Part shown: positions 26,380 through 37,814 of the stretch, piece by piece
Layout of the letters: every line of letters starts with the position of its first letter
Numbering within the stretch: position 1 is the first letter of the stretch
Origin: Xenophilus azovorans DSM 13620
Lineage (GTDB): Bacteria; Pseudomonadota; Gammaproteobacteria; Burkholderiales; Burkholderiaceae_C
Assembly: GCF_000745855.1 (NCBI RefSeq)
Contig: NZ_JQKD01000024.1
Span: forward strand, 34,886-98,885
DNA: 64,000 nucleotides
Direction: 5' to 3'
Translations under genes and position numbers: made by a program
The notes under the pieces: model-generated
Seen by the model: only the letters and a program-made list of their open reading frames with translations
Databases searched by the model: none
What the model was told of the DNA's origin: nothing

Positions 26380-27762
26380 ATGACCCCGACCGCCCCCTCG
26401 CAGGCCGAAGCCCGCCGCGCCATGGCCCGCTCCATCGGCCTCGCCGCCTTCGTCTACGGCTACCCGCTGACCGAGACCTACCGCACCTGCGCCATGCAGA
26501 CCGCACCGCAGGCGCAGCGCCGCACCGGCGCCTCGGCCGGCTCCGACGTGCGCGCGCCGATGAACACGATGCACTTCGCGCCGCGTCCCTCGACGCACGA
26601 GGACCGCGACGTCGTCACCCCCGCCAACGACCTGCTCTACGCGATGGCCTGGGTCCACCTGGCCGACGGCCCGATGCTGCTGACGGTGCCGGCGTCGGCG
26701 CGCCACCCCGGCCGCTACTTCGTGCTGCCGCTGTACGACGCCTACACCGAGAACTTCGAGAACCTGGGTCCGCGCAACTGCAACCCCGAGGGCGAGGTCG
26801 TCGTGCTGATCGGCCCCGACGGCCAGATGCCGGCCTCGCTCGAAGGCCACCGCGTGGTGCGCTGCCCGACCGACCTGGTCTGGCTGATCGGCCGCATCCT
26901 GGTGGGCGACGAGAGCGACTGGCCCGCCGCCCGCGCGCTGCAGGCCGAGATCCGCCTGGCGCCCGCACGCGGCACCACGCCGCGCGGCCGCCCGGCGGCG
27001 ATCGAGCAGTGGGCCGGCGAGCCGGTCGACGCGATGGCCGCCGCCTTCGAGCACGGCGAGCCCGCCGCCGAGGTGGCGCCGCGCTTCTTCACCAACTTCT
27101 GCCATGCGCTGGCCGAGGCGCCGGGCCGGGTGGAAGACCGCGGCCTGGTGGCCTGGTTCGCCCAAGGCGGGCTGGTGCCCGACGCCGCCTTCTCGTGGGA
27201 CGCGCTGGACGAGGCGGTGCGCGAGGGCCTGGTCGAGGGCTTCGCCGAAGGCGTGAACGTGGTGGCCGCCGTGGGCCGCAACCGCCGCCCCAAGCCCTGG
27301 GCGATGACGCCGGCCACCGGCCGCTACGGCAACGAGTTCCTGGGCCGCGCGCGCACCGCCTACCTGGGCCTGGGCGCGCTGGCCACCAGCGAGGCGGTGT
27401 ACGCCGCCGCACACTACGACGCGGTGCAGGAGCCGCTGGACGGCAGCCGGCGCTACGTCATGCGCTTCGACGCCGCCGACATGCCGCCGGCCGACGCCTT
27501 CTGGTCGGTGACGATGTACGACGCCGACCGCTTCCTCTACCCCAACGAGATCAGGCGCCACGCCATCGGCGACCGCACGCCGGGCCTGAAGCGCAACGGC
27601 GACGGCAGCCTGGAGATCGAGGTGAGCCACGCGCGCCCGGCCGACACCGCCAACTGGCTGCCCGCCCCGGCCGGCCGCTTCTACCTGATCCTGCGCATGT
27701 ACTACCCGCGCGAGGGCGTGCAGAGCTGGCGCATCCCGCCGCTGCAGGCGCAGGAGGCCTGA
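26380..27762 (+). CDS. DUF1254/DUF1214 protein, first of a tandem pair
   Basis: 460 residues. The DUF1254 domain lies in about the first 170 residues (FVYGYPLTETYR; VVTPANDLLYAMAWVHL; GRYFVLPLYDAYTENF; LIGRILVGDE). DUF1214 is near the C-terminus (MPPADAFWSVTMYDADRFLYPNEI; HAIGDRTPGL; NWLPAPAGRFYLILRMY). No signal peptide is visible, unlike many DUF1254 proteins. The family's reaction is unknown; some members are predicted periplasmic. It shares its layout with the next gene, from which it probably arose by duplication. Confidence 0.85.
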   Translation: MTPTAPSQAEARRAMARSIGLAAFVYGYPLTETYRTCAMQTAPQAQRRTGASAGSDVRAPMNTMHFAPRPSTHEDRDVVTPANDLLYAMAWVHLADGPMLLTVPASARHPGRYFVLPLYDAYTENFENLGPRNCNPEGEVVVLIGPDGQMPASLEGHRVVRCPTDLVWLIGRILVGDESDWPAARALQAEIRLAPARGTTPRGRPAAIEQWAGEPVDAMAAAFEHGEPAAEVAPRFFTNFCHALAEAPGRVEDRGLVAWFAQGGLVPDAAFSWDALDEAVREGLVEGFAEGVNVVAAVGRNRRPKPWAMTPATGRYGNEFLGRARTAYLGLGALATSEAVYAAAHYDAVQEPLDGSRRYVMRFDAADMPPADAFWSVTMYDADRFLYPNEIRRHAIGDRTPGLKRNGDGSLEIEVSHARPADTANWLPAPAGRFYLILRMYYPREGVQSWRIPPLQAQEA

Positions 27763-27833
27763 GCCATGAGCGCCGCCCGGCCGCTCCGAAGGCGCTCGCC
27801 CCCGCAGTCCGAAGGACGGAGGGTCCAGTGACC

Positions 27834-29165
27834 ATGACCGACCTGCACGCGCTGGCCGAGGAGGCGGTGGTCTACGCCTGGCCGCTGCACGAGATGAGCC
27901 GCATGCGCGCGGCCACCTCGCCGCGCCGCACCGAGGCGGGCGAGGAAGCACCGCCGCCCGCGCGCTGGTGCAACCTCTTCACCCACTCGCGGCAGCTGCT
28001 GCGCGCCGGCACCAGCCGCGTGGTGACGCCCAACAACGACACGCTCTACACCAACGCCTGGCTCGACCTGGGCGACGGCCCGCTGGTCATCGACGTGCCC
28101 GACACCGCCGGCCGCTACTACGTGCTGGGGCTGCTGGACTTCTACACCAACCCCTTCGCCCACATCGGCCAGCGGCTGACAGGCACCGCGGCGCGCGCCT
28201 TCGTCGTCACGCCGCCCGGCTGGCAGGGCGAACTGCCGGCGGCGTTCGACGCACCCGGCGCACGCATCGCGGCGCCGACGCGCTGGCTGTGGGTGATCGG
28301 CCGCATCCTGGTGGACGGCCCGCAGGACGTGCCGGCCGTGAATGCGCTGCAGGATGGCTTCACCGTGCGGCCGCTGGCCGACTGGCAGGCGGGCGCGCCG
28401 CCCCGGCCGCGCGCCTTCGATCCGGCCTGCGACCCGAAGGCGCCGCTCACGGCCGGCCACTTCGCCGCCCAGGTGAACGCGGCCCTGCGCGACAACCCGC
28501 CGCCGACGCACGAATTCGCCCTGCTCGCGCGCCTGGCCGCGGCCGGCATCGGGCCCGGCGCGGCGCCGCTGGACGACGCGCAGCGCGAGGCCCTGCAGGC
28601 CGCGCTGGACACCGTGCTGCCGCGCCTGCGCGCCGCGCAGTCGGGCCGGCGGTTGCCCTCCGGCTGGATCCAGCCGCGCGTGGTCGAGGGCAGCTTCGGC
28701 GACGACCCCCTGGGCCGCGCGCAGATCGCGCTCAAGTACATCGGCATGCTGGAAAGCCGCGAGGCCACCTATCCGCTGGCCTGGCACGACGCGCAGGGCC
28801 GCCCGCTGCACGGCGGCGCGCGCTACCGGTTGCGATTCGCGCCGGGCATGCTGCCGCCGGTCGACGCCTTCTGGTCGATCACGATGTACGGCGCCGGCGA
28901 CTACATGCTGGTGGACAACCCCATCGACCGCTACGCCATCGGCGATCGCACGCCGGGCCTGCGCCGCGACGCGGACGGCGGCCTGACGATCCACCTGCAG
29001 CACACGCAGCCCGCCGGCGAGGCCGCACGCGCCAACTGGCTGCCCGCACCGGCCGGCGAGTTCTACCTGTGCCTGCGCGCCTACGTGCCGCGCGAGGAGA
29101 TGGTCGACGGCCGCTACGCGCTGCCGCCGCTGGAGCGCGCGGACGAGAACAAGGAAACACCATGA
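27834..29165 (+). CDS. DUF1254/DUF1214 protein, second of a tandem pair
   Basis: 443 residues from ATG 27834; a GTG six bases earlier is closer to the GGAGGG at 27818 and is also possible. The same domain order as its neighbour is visible: VVTPNNDTLYTNAWLDLGDGP, GRYYVLGLLDFYTNPF and LWVIGRILVDG, then LPPVDAFWSITMYGAGDYML, YAIGDRTPGL and NWLPAPAGEFYLCLRAYVP. The paralogues are clearly diverged, so they may form a heteromer or act on successive substrates. Its stop overlaps the next ATG. Confidence 0.85.
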   Translation: MTDLHALAEEAVVYAWPLHEMSRMRAATSPRRTEAGEEAPPPARWCNLFTHSRQLLRAGTSRVVTPNNDTLYTNAWLDLGDGPLVIDVPDTAGRYYVLGLLDFYTNPFAHIGQRLTGTAARAFVVTPPGWQGELPAAFDAPGARIAAPTRWLWVIGRILVDGPQDVPAVNALQDGFTVRPLADWQAGAPPRPRAFDPACDPKAPLTAGHFAAQVNAALRDNPPPTHEFALLARLAAAGIGPGAAPLDDAQREALQAALDTVLPRLRAAQSGRRLPSGWIQPRVVEGSFGDDPLGRAQIALKYIGMLESREATYPLAWHDAQGRPLHGGARYRLRFAPGMLPPVDAFWSITMYGAGDYMLVDNPIDRYAIGDRTPGLRRDADGGLTIHLQHTQPAGEAARANWLPAPAGEFYLCLRAYVPREEMVDGRYALPPLERADENKETP

Positions 29166-30415
29166 GCACCCACGACGACGACAAGCCCTTCCTCATCACC
29201 GGCACCGGCAGCGAGACGGTGGCGCCGGGCCTGCACATCCTGCGCGGCCAGGGCCAGTCCTTCGTGGCCGAGACCGACGCCGGCCTGGTGGTGATCGACG
29301 CCGGCCCCGGCGGCGGCGTGACGCGCGGCATGATCGACAGCCTGCGCAAGATCAGCGACGCGCCGGTGCACGCCCTCGTCTACAGCCACGGCCACATCGG
29401 CTACAACGCCGGCGTGCCCGAGTGGCTGGCCCATGCGCAGCAGCGTGGCGACCCGGCCCCGCGCGTGATCGCCCACCGCAACGTGCCGCGCCGCTACGCC
29501 CGCTACCGCGAGACGCAGGCGCTGCAGCACCGCATGGCCGAGGTGCAGTTCAACCGCTCGCCCGGCTTCTTCGAGCACCGCCTCACGATGCACGCGCCGA
29601 CCGAGACCTTCGACGAGCGCCTCGTCATCGGCAGCGGCGACCGGCGCATCGAGCTGTTCTGGGCGCCCTCGGAGACCGACGACGCCATCGCGCTGTGGAG
29701 CCCCGCGCAGCGCGTGCTGTACGGCGGCCCCTCGCTGCTGGACTCCATCCCCAACATCGGCACGCCCTTCCGCACGCTGCGCGACACGGTGCGCTGGGCC
29801 GAGACGCTGGAGGCGATGGCCGCGCTCAGGCCGCTCAAGGCGGTGCGCGAGTTCGGCCCGGTGATCGAGGGCGAAGACGCGGTGCAGCGCGTGCTGGGCC
29901 ACACCGCCCGCGCCCTGCGCTGGCTGCGCGCGGAGGTGGTGGCGCTGATGAACGAGGGGCTGAACGAGCAGCAGGTCCTGGCGCGCATCCGCTTCCCCGA
30001 CGAGCTGTTCGCCGCCCCGTGGATGAAGCCCACCTACGGCGACCCGAGCTACATCGTGCGCGACATCTACCGCTCGGAGAACGGCTGGTGGGACCGCAAC
30101 CCCACCACCCTGCACCCCGAGGCGCCCGAGGCGGTGGCCGAGGCGGTGGCCGCCGCCATCAGCGACAAGGCCGGCCTGGTCGCCAGCGCCCGCGCGCTGG
30201 CCGGCGCGGGCCAGTGGCAGCTGGCGCTGCACGTCATCGACCTGCTGGCCACCGCGCCCGGCGACGCCCCCGAGATCGTCGAGGCCCGCTCGCTCAAGGC
30301 CGCCTGGCTGCGCGAGCGCGCCGGGCAGGTGCAGAGCTACGTGTCGCGCAACCTGTACCGCGTGAGCGCCGAGATGATCGAGCAAGGCACCCAGGCGCGC
30401 TTCGGCATCCGCTGA
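29162..30415 (+). CDS. Alkylsulfatase-fold MBL protein with a degenerate metal site
   Basis: 417 residues, resembling Bds1/SdsA alkylsulfatases: an MBL domain at about 20-245, then the alkylsulfatase dimerisation region (WMKPTYGDPSYIVRDIYRSENGWWDRNP, near 285-315). The hallmark H-x-H-x-D-H is replaced by SHGHIGYN, which keeps only the first two histidines. The later glutamate pair and histidine regions are also altered (APSETDDAIALW; REFGPVIEGE). Classical sulfate-ester hydrolysis is therefore doubtful. It overlaps the DUF1254 gene by four bases, so they are expressed together. Confidence 0.82.
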   Translation: MSTHDDDKPFLITGTGSETVAPGLHILRGQGQSFVAETDAGLVVIDAGPGGGVTRGMIDSLRKISDAPVHALVYSHGHIGYNAGVPEWLAHAQQRGDPAPRVIAHRNVPRRYARYRETQALQHRMAEVQFNRSPGFFEHRLTMHAPTETFDERLVIGSGDRRIELFWAPSETDDAIALWSPAQRVLYGGPSLLDSIPNIGTPFRTLRDTVRWAETLEAMAALRPLKAVREFGPVIEGEDAVQRVLGHTARALRWLRAEVVALMNEGLNEQQVLARIRFPDELFAAPWMKPTYGDPSYIVRDIYRSENGWWDRNPTTLHPEAPEAVAEAVAAAISDKAGLVASARALAGAGQWQLALHVIDLLATAPGDAPEIVEARSLKAAWLRERAGQVQSYVSRNLYRVSAEMIEQGTQARFGIR

Positions 30416-30455
30416 GCAGCGGCGCGCCCCCATCACATCAAGACGGAGACATGAC

Positions 30456-31439
30456 ATGACCCGGACATCCCTCATCAGGCCCGCCGCCCTCGCCGCCCTG
30501 GCGGCGCTGGCCCTGGCCGGCACTGCCGCCGCGCAAACCGCCTATCCCGACAAGCCCGTCACGCTCGTCGTGCCCACCGCCGCCGCCGGCGGCACCGACA
30601 CCATCGCCCGCCTGTTCGCCGACGTGCTCGGCAAGGCACTCAAGCAGAGCTTCGTGGTCGACAACCGCCCGGGCGCCAACGGCATCCTCGGCGTCGACTA
30701 CGTCGCCAAGGGCCCGTCCGACGGCTACCGGCTGTTGTTCACCTACGCGGCGACGATGGCCGTCAACCCCAGCCTGTACAGGAAGCTGCCCTACGACCCG
30801 GTGAAGGACTTCGCGCCGGTCGCCCAGATCGGCCGCGGCGGCAACCTGCTGCTGGTGCGCAAGGACCTGCCGGTGAATTCCATCAAGGAGTTCGTGGCCT
30901 ACGTGAAGGCCCACCCGGACAAGCTCAGCTACTGCTCGTGGGGCGCGGGCTCCGGCGGGCACCTGGCGATGGAAAGCCTGAAGAAGCAGGCCGGGCTGGT
31001 GATGACCCACGTGCCCTACAAGGGCAGCGGCCCCTGCGTGCAGGACCTGATGGGCGGCCAAGTGGACGCCGGCTTCGCCGACATCTCGTCCACCGTGGAG
31101 ATCGTCCGCTCCGGCCGCGTGCGCGCCCTGGCCTACAGCGGTCCCGGCCGCGTGCCGATGCTGCCCGACGTGCCGACGATGACGGAGTCGGGCTACCCCT
31201 TCAAGAACTACTCCTGGTACGGCGTCTTCGCGCCGGCCAAGACGCCGCCGGCCATCGTGCAGCGCCTCAACGCCGAGATCGTCCGCGCGCTGAAGGACCC
31301 GGTCGTGGTCAAGCGCATGCAGGAGCTGAACTTCACCGACCTGCCGCTGACCACGCCGGAGCAGTTCGGCGCCACGCTGCGGCAGGACCTGCAGGACTGG
31401 GGCGCGCTGGTCAGGTCGGTCGGCGTCTCGCTCGACTGA
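30456..31439 (+). CDS. Bug/TctC-family substrate-binding protein
   Basis: 327 residues with a signal peptide to about residue 26 (LAGTAAAQTA). Motifs: YPDKPVTLVVPTAAAGGTDTIAR, FVVDNRPGANGILGVDYVAK and VPYKGSGPCVQDLMGGQV. Two extra cysteines (YCSWG, PCVQD) could form a disulfide. It is the second Bug protein of this cluster and its last gene. It ends 21 bases from the convergent sbcB. Confidence 0.93.
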   Translation: MTRTSLIRPAALAALAALALAGTAAAQTAYPDKPVTLVVPTAAAGGTDTIARLFADVLGKALKQSFVVDNRPGANGILGVDYVAKGPSDGYRLLFTYAATMAVNPSLYRKLPYDPVKDFAPVAQIGRGGNLLLVRKDLPVNSIKEFVAYVKAHPDKLSYCSWGAGSGGHLAMESLKKQAGLVMTHVPYKGSGPCVQDLMGGQVDAGFADISSTVEIVRSGRVRALAYSGPGRVPMLPDVPTMTESGYPFKNYSWYGVFAPAKTPPAIVQRLNAEIVRALKDPVVVKRMQELNFTDLPLTTPEQFGATLRQDLQDWGALVRSVGVSLD

Positions 31440-31460
31440 TCCGCCGCCCGGCGAGGCGCC

Positions 31461-32900
31461 TCATTCGGGGCTGATCATCTCCGCGTACTCGTACAGCGCG
31501 CCGAGGATGGCCTCGCCGCGCTCGTCCGTACTTTCGGCCAGCGTGTCGATCTCGGCGAAGTACTGATCGACGTTGTAGGCGCCGCCCTCGCCCTCGATCA
31601 GCTTCGCCACGCGATGCGCGTGCCAGCGCTCCTGCTCCGCCTCGTCCAACGTGGCGGGGAAGTTGCGGGCGCGGTAGCGGAACAGGAGCTCCTCCAGGCG
31701 CGGGTCGTCGAAGGCCGCACGCTTGGCGGCCAGCCGCTCGCCCGGCAGCGTGCGCAGCTCGTTGAGCCGCCGCCGGTCGGCGTTGCCGACGAAGCCGCCG
31801 TACAGGTCTTCGTCCACGTCCGGCGTCGCCTCCTTCGGGCGGGCATAGACCTCGGCCCAGATCGCGCTCATGTCCGGCAGGCCGGCGGCGATCTCGGCAT
31901 GGCGCATCGCCTGCGCCAGGTCGACCTGCCAGCGCGCGGCCATCGCCTCGCTGAGCGTGCGCAGGCTGGACACCACCATCGGCGACTTGTTCAGGTGCAC
32001 GCCCTTGATCGGCAGCCGCGCCACGCCTTCGGGCAGATCGGCGCTGCGCGTAAAGAGGCGCTGGCGCAGCGTCGGCACGTCCAGCGTGGCCAGCTCCGAC
32101 GGGTCGTGCGCCAGGTCCCAGGCCAGCAGCTCGTTCTTGTTGGTGGGGTGGCTCGCCAACGGCCACATCACGGCCAGGCAGCCGCGCTCGGGCGCGAACA
32201 TGCCGGAGACGTGCAGGAAGGGCTTCGCGGTCTGGCGCGTGGCGGGCAAGCCCAGCTCCTGCGCGACCCGGTCCTTCCTGTGCAGCGAGAGCGCGAAGTC
32301 GAACAGGCGCGGCTGCCGGTCGCGGACGAGCCGCGCCAGCGCGATGGTGGCGCGCACGTCCGACAGCGCATCGTGCGCGGCCTCGTGCGCCAGGCCGTTG
32401 GCGCGCGTCAGGTCCTCCAGGCGGAAGCTGGGCTTGCCGTCCGGATGCTTCGGCCATTCGATGCCCTCGGGCCGCAGCGCGTAGGTCAGGCGCACCACGT
32501 CCAGCAGGTCCCAGCGGCCGCACTCGTTCTGCCACTCGCGCGCGTAGGGGTCGATCAGGTTGCGCCAGAACAGGAAGCGCGTCACCTCGTCGTCGAAGCG
32601 CAGCGTGTTGTAGCCCACGCCGATGGTGCCGGGCTGCGCGAAGGCGGCCTCGATGCGCGCGGCGAACTCGTGCTCCGGCAGGCCGCGCTCCAGGCACACC
32701 TGCGGCGTGATGCCGGTGACGAGGCAGGCGCCCGGGCTGGGCAGGAAGTCCGGCGCCGGGCGGCAGTAGATCATCAGCGGCTCGCCGATCTCGTTGAGCT
32801 CGGCATCGGTGCGGATGGCCGCGAACTGCGCGGGCCGGTCGCGGCGCGGGTTGGTGCCGAAGGTCTCGTAGTCGTGCCAGAGGAAGGTGCGGGAGGACAT
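31461..32900 (-). CDS. sbcB: Exodeoxyribonuclease I
   Basis: 479 residues (E. coli 475). The DEDD exonuclease motif starts at HDYETFG (D10, E12), with VGYNTLRFDDEVTRFLFWRNL near 95 and HDALSDVRATIALARL near 175. SH3-like and helical C-terminal domains follow. It digests single-stranded DNA 3' to 5' and acts in recombination and mismatch repair. It stands alone between the Bug gene and cls. Confidence 0.96.
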   Translation of the reverse strand: MSSRTFLWHDYETFGTNPRRDRPAQFAAIRTDAELNEIGEPLMIYCRPAPDFLPSPGACLVTGITPQVCLERGLPEHEFAARIEAAFAQPGTIGVGYNTLRFDDEVTRFLFWRNLIDPYAREWQNECGRWDLLDVVRLTYALRPEGIEWPKHPDGKPSFRLEDLTRANGLAHEAAHDALSDVRATIALARLVRDRQPRLFDFALSLHRKDRVAQELGLPATRQTAKPFLHVSGMFAPERGCLAVMWPLASHPTNKNELLAWDLAHDPSELATLDVPTLRQRLFTRSADLPEGVARLPIKGVHLNKSPMVVSSLRTLSEAMAARWQVDLAQAMRHAEIAAGLPDMSAIWAEVYARPKEATPDVDEDLYGGFVGNADRRRLNELRTLPGERLAAKRAAFDDPRLEELLFRYRARNFPATLDEAEQERWHAHRVAKLIEGEGGAYNVDQYFAEIDTLAESTDERGEAILGALYEYAEMISPE

Positions 32901-32960
32901 GGGCAGGGCAAGGGAATCAGCCGGACATTCTCGGCCACGCGCGGGCCGATGCCGCCGGCG

Positions 32961-34406
32961 CTACAGCAGCGGCGAGAACAGCCGCGCCACCGCGTCGCCC
33001 AGCCGCCGCCAGAAGGGCTGCCGGCGCCCGTGGCGCACCGGCGCCGCGCTGCCGAGGTCGGTCTCGAACTGCCCGGCCAGCGGGCCGGCCAGCGCCGGGC
33101 CGTACACCACCGCCATCACCTCGAAGTTGAGCCGGAAGCTGCGGTTGTCGAAGTTCGCGGTGCCGATCATGGCGCACTGGTCGTCGATCACCAGCGTCTT
33201 GGAGTGCAGCATGCGCGCCTTGTATTCCCACACCTTCACGCCGGCGGCGATCAGCTCGTCGAAGTAGGAGCGCGCCGCGGCGCTGACGATCAGGCTGTCG
33301 CTGCGCCGAGGCACCAGCAGGCGCACGTCCACCCCGCGCAGCGCGGCGTTGGTCAGCGCCATCAGCGCCGGCTCGCCGGGGACGAAGTACGGCGTGGTCA
33401 GCCAGGCCCGGTGCGTGGCGTTGTGGATCGCGTCCACGTGCATGCGGTGGATCGCCTCCAGCGGCGTGTCCGGCCCGCTGGTGACGATCTGCACCGGGAT
33501 GGCGCCGGGCTCGGCGGCCGGCAGGTAGCGGGAGAGCTGGGCGTCCGGGTCGCGCACGCGCTCGCCGGTGGCGTAGGCCCAGTCCTCGATGAAGGTGGTC
33601 TGCAGCCAGCGCACCGCCGCGCCCTCGATGCGCACGTGCACGTCGTGATACGCGTCGGGGCGCGTGCGCGGGTCTTCCTCGTCGGTGATGTTGACGCCGC
33701 CCGTGAAGCCGATCACGCCGTCGCACACGACGATCTTGCGGTGGGTGCGGTAGTTGGTCACCGGCCGCAGCCGCCGGCCGATGCGCGAATGGTGGAAGAA
33801 GCCCACCTGCGCCCCCGCCGCCAGCAGCGGCGCCAGGAAGCGGCGCCCGACGCGCTTGGAGCCCAGCGCGTCGATCAGCAGCCGCACCGTCACGCCGGCG
33901 CGCGCCCGCTCCACCAGCAGGTCGCGCAGGCGGGTGCCGATGCGGTCGGGCTCGAAGATGTAGTACTCCAGGTGCACGTGGTCGCGCGCCGCCGCCACCG
34001 CCTCGAAGATCGCGTCGAAGGTGCGCGCGCCGCCGGAGAGCAGCCGCACGCCCGTGGCGCTGGACACCGGCAGCCCGCAGGCCGCCCGGCCCAGCGCCGC
34101 CATCTGCCGCAGCGGCTCGGGCGCATGCTCGGCCGCCTCGCGCAGCAGGGCGGCGTCGTCGCGCGAATGGGCGATGGCCCGGCTGCGCAGGCGCTTCAGG
34201 CGGGTCTTCTTCAGGCGCTGCGGGCCGAAGAAGTAGTAGATGCCGAAGCCCAGGTAGGGCAGCAGCGCCAGCGAGAGGATCCACCCCAGCGTGGACACCG
34301 GCGCACGCCGCTGCATCACGATCCACACCGACAGCACCGCGATGTACGCGCTCCACGCCACCGACAGCGCGGTCTTCCACTCGGTGCTCAGTTCGGACGG
34401 GATCAC
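32961..34406 (-). CDS. cls: Cardiolipin synthase (phospholipase D family)
   Basis: 481 residues from a GTG at 34406; a TTG at 34424 is in frame but lies in the T-tail of the clpA terminator. Two N-terminal membrane segments are seen (ALSVAWSAYIAVLSVWIV; TLGWILSLALLPYLGFGIYY). Two HKD active sites follow: HRKIVVCDG with GFTGGVNI, and HSKTLVIDD with GTANFDNRSF. It joins phospholipids to make cardiolipin at the inner membrane. The start is uncertain because no Shine-Dalgarno precedes either candidate. Confidence 0.9.
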   Translation of the reverse strand: MIPSELSTEWKTALSVAWSAYIAVLSVWIVMQRRAPVSTLGWILSLALLPYLGFGIYYFFGPQRLKKTRLKRLRSRAIAHSRDDAALLREAAEHAPEPLRQMAALGRAACGLPVSSATGVRLLSGGARTFDAIFEAVAAARDHVHLEYYIFEPDRIGTRLRDLLVERARAGVTVRLLIDALGSKRVGRRFLAPLLAAGAQVGFFHHSRIGRRLRPVTNYRTHRKIVVCDGVIGFTGGVNITDEEDPRTRPDAYHDVHVRIEGAAVRWLQTTFIEDWAYATGERVRDPDAQLSRYLPAAEPGAIPVQIVTSGPDTPLEAIHRMHVDAIHNATHRAWLTTPYFVPGEPALMALTNAALRGVDVRLLVPRRSDSLIVSAAARSYFDELIAAGVKVWEYKARMLHSKTLVIDDQCAMIGTANFDNRSFRLNFEVMAVVYGPALAGPLAGQFETDLGSAAPVRHGRRQPFWRRLGDAVARLFSPLL

Positions 34407-34422
34407 GGGTTGCGCGAAGGAC

Positions 34423-34459
34423 AAAAGAAAAGGGCCGGCAGCGCGATGCTACCGGCCCT
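34423..34459 (-). terminator. Rho-independent terminator after clpA
   Basis: On the minus strand AGGGCCGGTAGC pairs with GCTGCCGGCCCT (one mismatch), followed by TTTCTTTT. It lies 54 bases after the clpA stop and its tail reaches the upstream candidate start of cls, so cls needs its own promoter or read-through. Confidence 0.85.
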
Positions 34460-34512
34460 GGGTGACGCCGCCGCCCGCGGGTCGGCGGGCAGTGGTGCAA
34501 CGACGCGACGGC

Positions 34513-36831
<2,319 letters not shown>

Positions 36832-36891
36832 GTGATTTCCTTTGCCTTGCTGCGAATTGAGACTACATGCTCAGATGGGTTGGAGCGCGGC

Positions 36892-37248
36892 TTATTCAAC
36901 CGGTTCACTCACGCACTGGAGCGGATGGCCCGCCTGCACGGCCGCCTCCATCACCTGGTTGACCTTGGTGGCCGCGACGTCCCGCGGGTAGACCCCGCAG
37001 ATGCCGCGCCCGTCGAGGTGGATCTTGAGCATGATCTGGGTGGCCGTTTCGCGGTCCTTGCCGAAGAACTCCTGGATCACCACGACCACGAATTCCATCG
37101 GGGTGTAATCGTCGTTCAGCATGACGACCTGGTACATCCGCGGCGGCGCGGTGCGCTGCGGCTTGCGCTCCGCGACCACCGCGTCGCCGTCGTCCCTGCG
37201 GGGCTGCACGGGCGCCGCAGGCGGCGTGGACGGATTTTGGGTTGCCAT
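36892..37248 (-). CDS. clpS: ClpS adaptor protein
   Basis: 118 residues from ATG 37248. The core is [24 protein letters not shown], which binds N-degron residues, followed by [28 protein letters not shown] for ClpA contact. The first 35 residues are a proline- and charge-rich tail. It delivers N-end-rule substrates to ClpA, encoded next. An ATG nine bases upstream is also possible. Confidence 0.95.
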   Translation of the reverse strand: MATQNPSTPPAAPVQPRRDDGDAVVAERKPQRTAPPRMYQVVMLNDDYTPMEFVVVVIQEFFGKDRETATQIMLKIHLDGRGICGVYPRDVAATKVNQVMEAAVQAGHPLQCVSEPVE

Positions 37249-37539
37249 GAAATTCATTCTATAGAGACGGGTGTGAACGGGACGACCTCGTGGAATTGGT
37301 GGCGCATGCGGCGCGTGCAAGAGTCGGCCGGTGCGTGAAGGATGCCGCGGCGGCCTCGTCACGGTCTTCCACAAGACGTTTTCACGGCGGCTGAATTCCA
37401 CTGACCAAAGGCGCCTGGAAGCCCTTTTATTTTTCTCGGCCTCCCCCCTGCCGCGCGTCAACCGCCGCATCGGGCCGTCGTTGATCACTGGCCCTCCATG
37501 CGAGGGCGCTCCCAGTCCATCAATCACGGAAAGACCCCC
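37249..37539. other. Divergent intergenic region, clpS / small exported protein
   Basis: 291 bases with no convincing gene. It holds two AT-rich spots (near 37249-37263 before clpS, and CCTTTTATTTTTC at 37423-37435), which may be promoter parts. No clear -35/-10 pair could be fixed. Confidence 0.4.
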
Positions 37540-37740
37540 ATGAAGAAGCTCATTGCCGCCCTGGTGGCAGGCCTGTTCGCCGCCGGCGTGTTCGCCCAGG
37601 CTCCTGCCGCAGCCCCGGCCGAAGCACCCGCAGCCGCCCAACCGGCGGCCAAGCCGGCAGCAAAGCACGCCGCCAAGAAGGCCAAGAAGCACAAGGCCCA
37701 TGCGAAGAAGGCACCCAGGAAGGCCACCAAGGCCGCCTGA
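37540..37740 (+). CDS. Small exported Ala/Pro/Lys-rich protein
   Basis: 66 residues. Signal peptide [19 protein letters not shown] with cleavage before Q20, then about 17 residues rich in Ala/Pro, then a lysine-rich tail ([16 protein letters not shown]). The composition resembles histone H1 tails, but export points to the periplasm or surface, where it may bind polyanions. It is followed by a strong terminator. Family unknown to me. Confidence 0.8.
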   Translation: MKKLIAALVAGLFAAGVFAQAPAAAPAEAPAAAQPAAKPAAKHAAKKAKKHKAHAKKAPRKATKAA

Positions 37741-37764
37741 AGCCGCACAGGTCTTCGGCACAAT

Positions 37765-37785
37765 GCCCGCTCCGGCGGGCTTTTT
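37765..37785 (+). terminator. Rho-independent terminator
   Basis: GCCCGC (37765-37770) pairs with GCGGGC (37775-37780), followed by TTTTTCGTTTT. It ends the transcript of the small exported protein, 25 bases after its stop. Confidence 0.88.
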
Positions 37786-37814
37786 CGTTTTCATTCCGCC
37801 GGCACGGTCCACGC

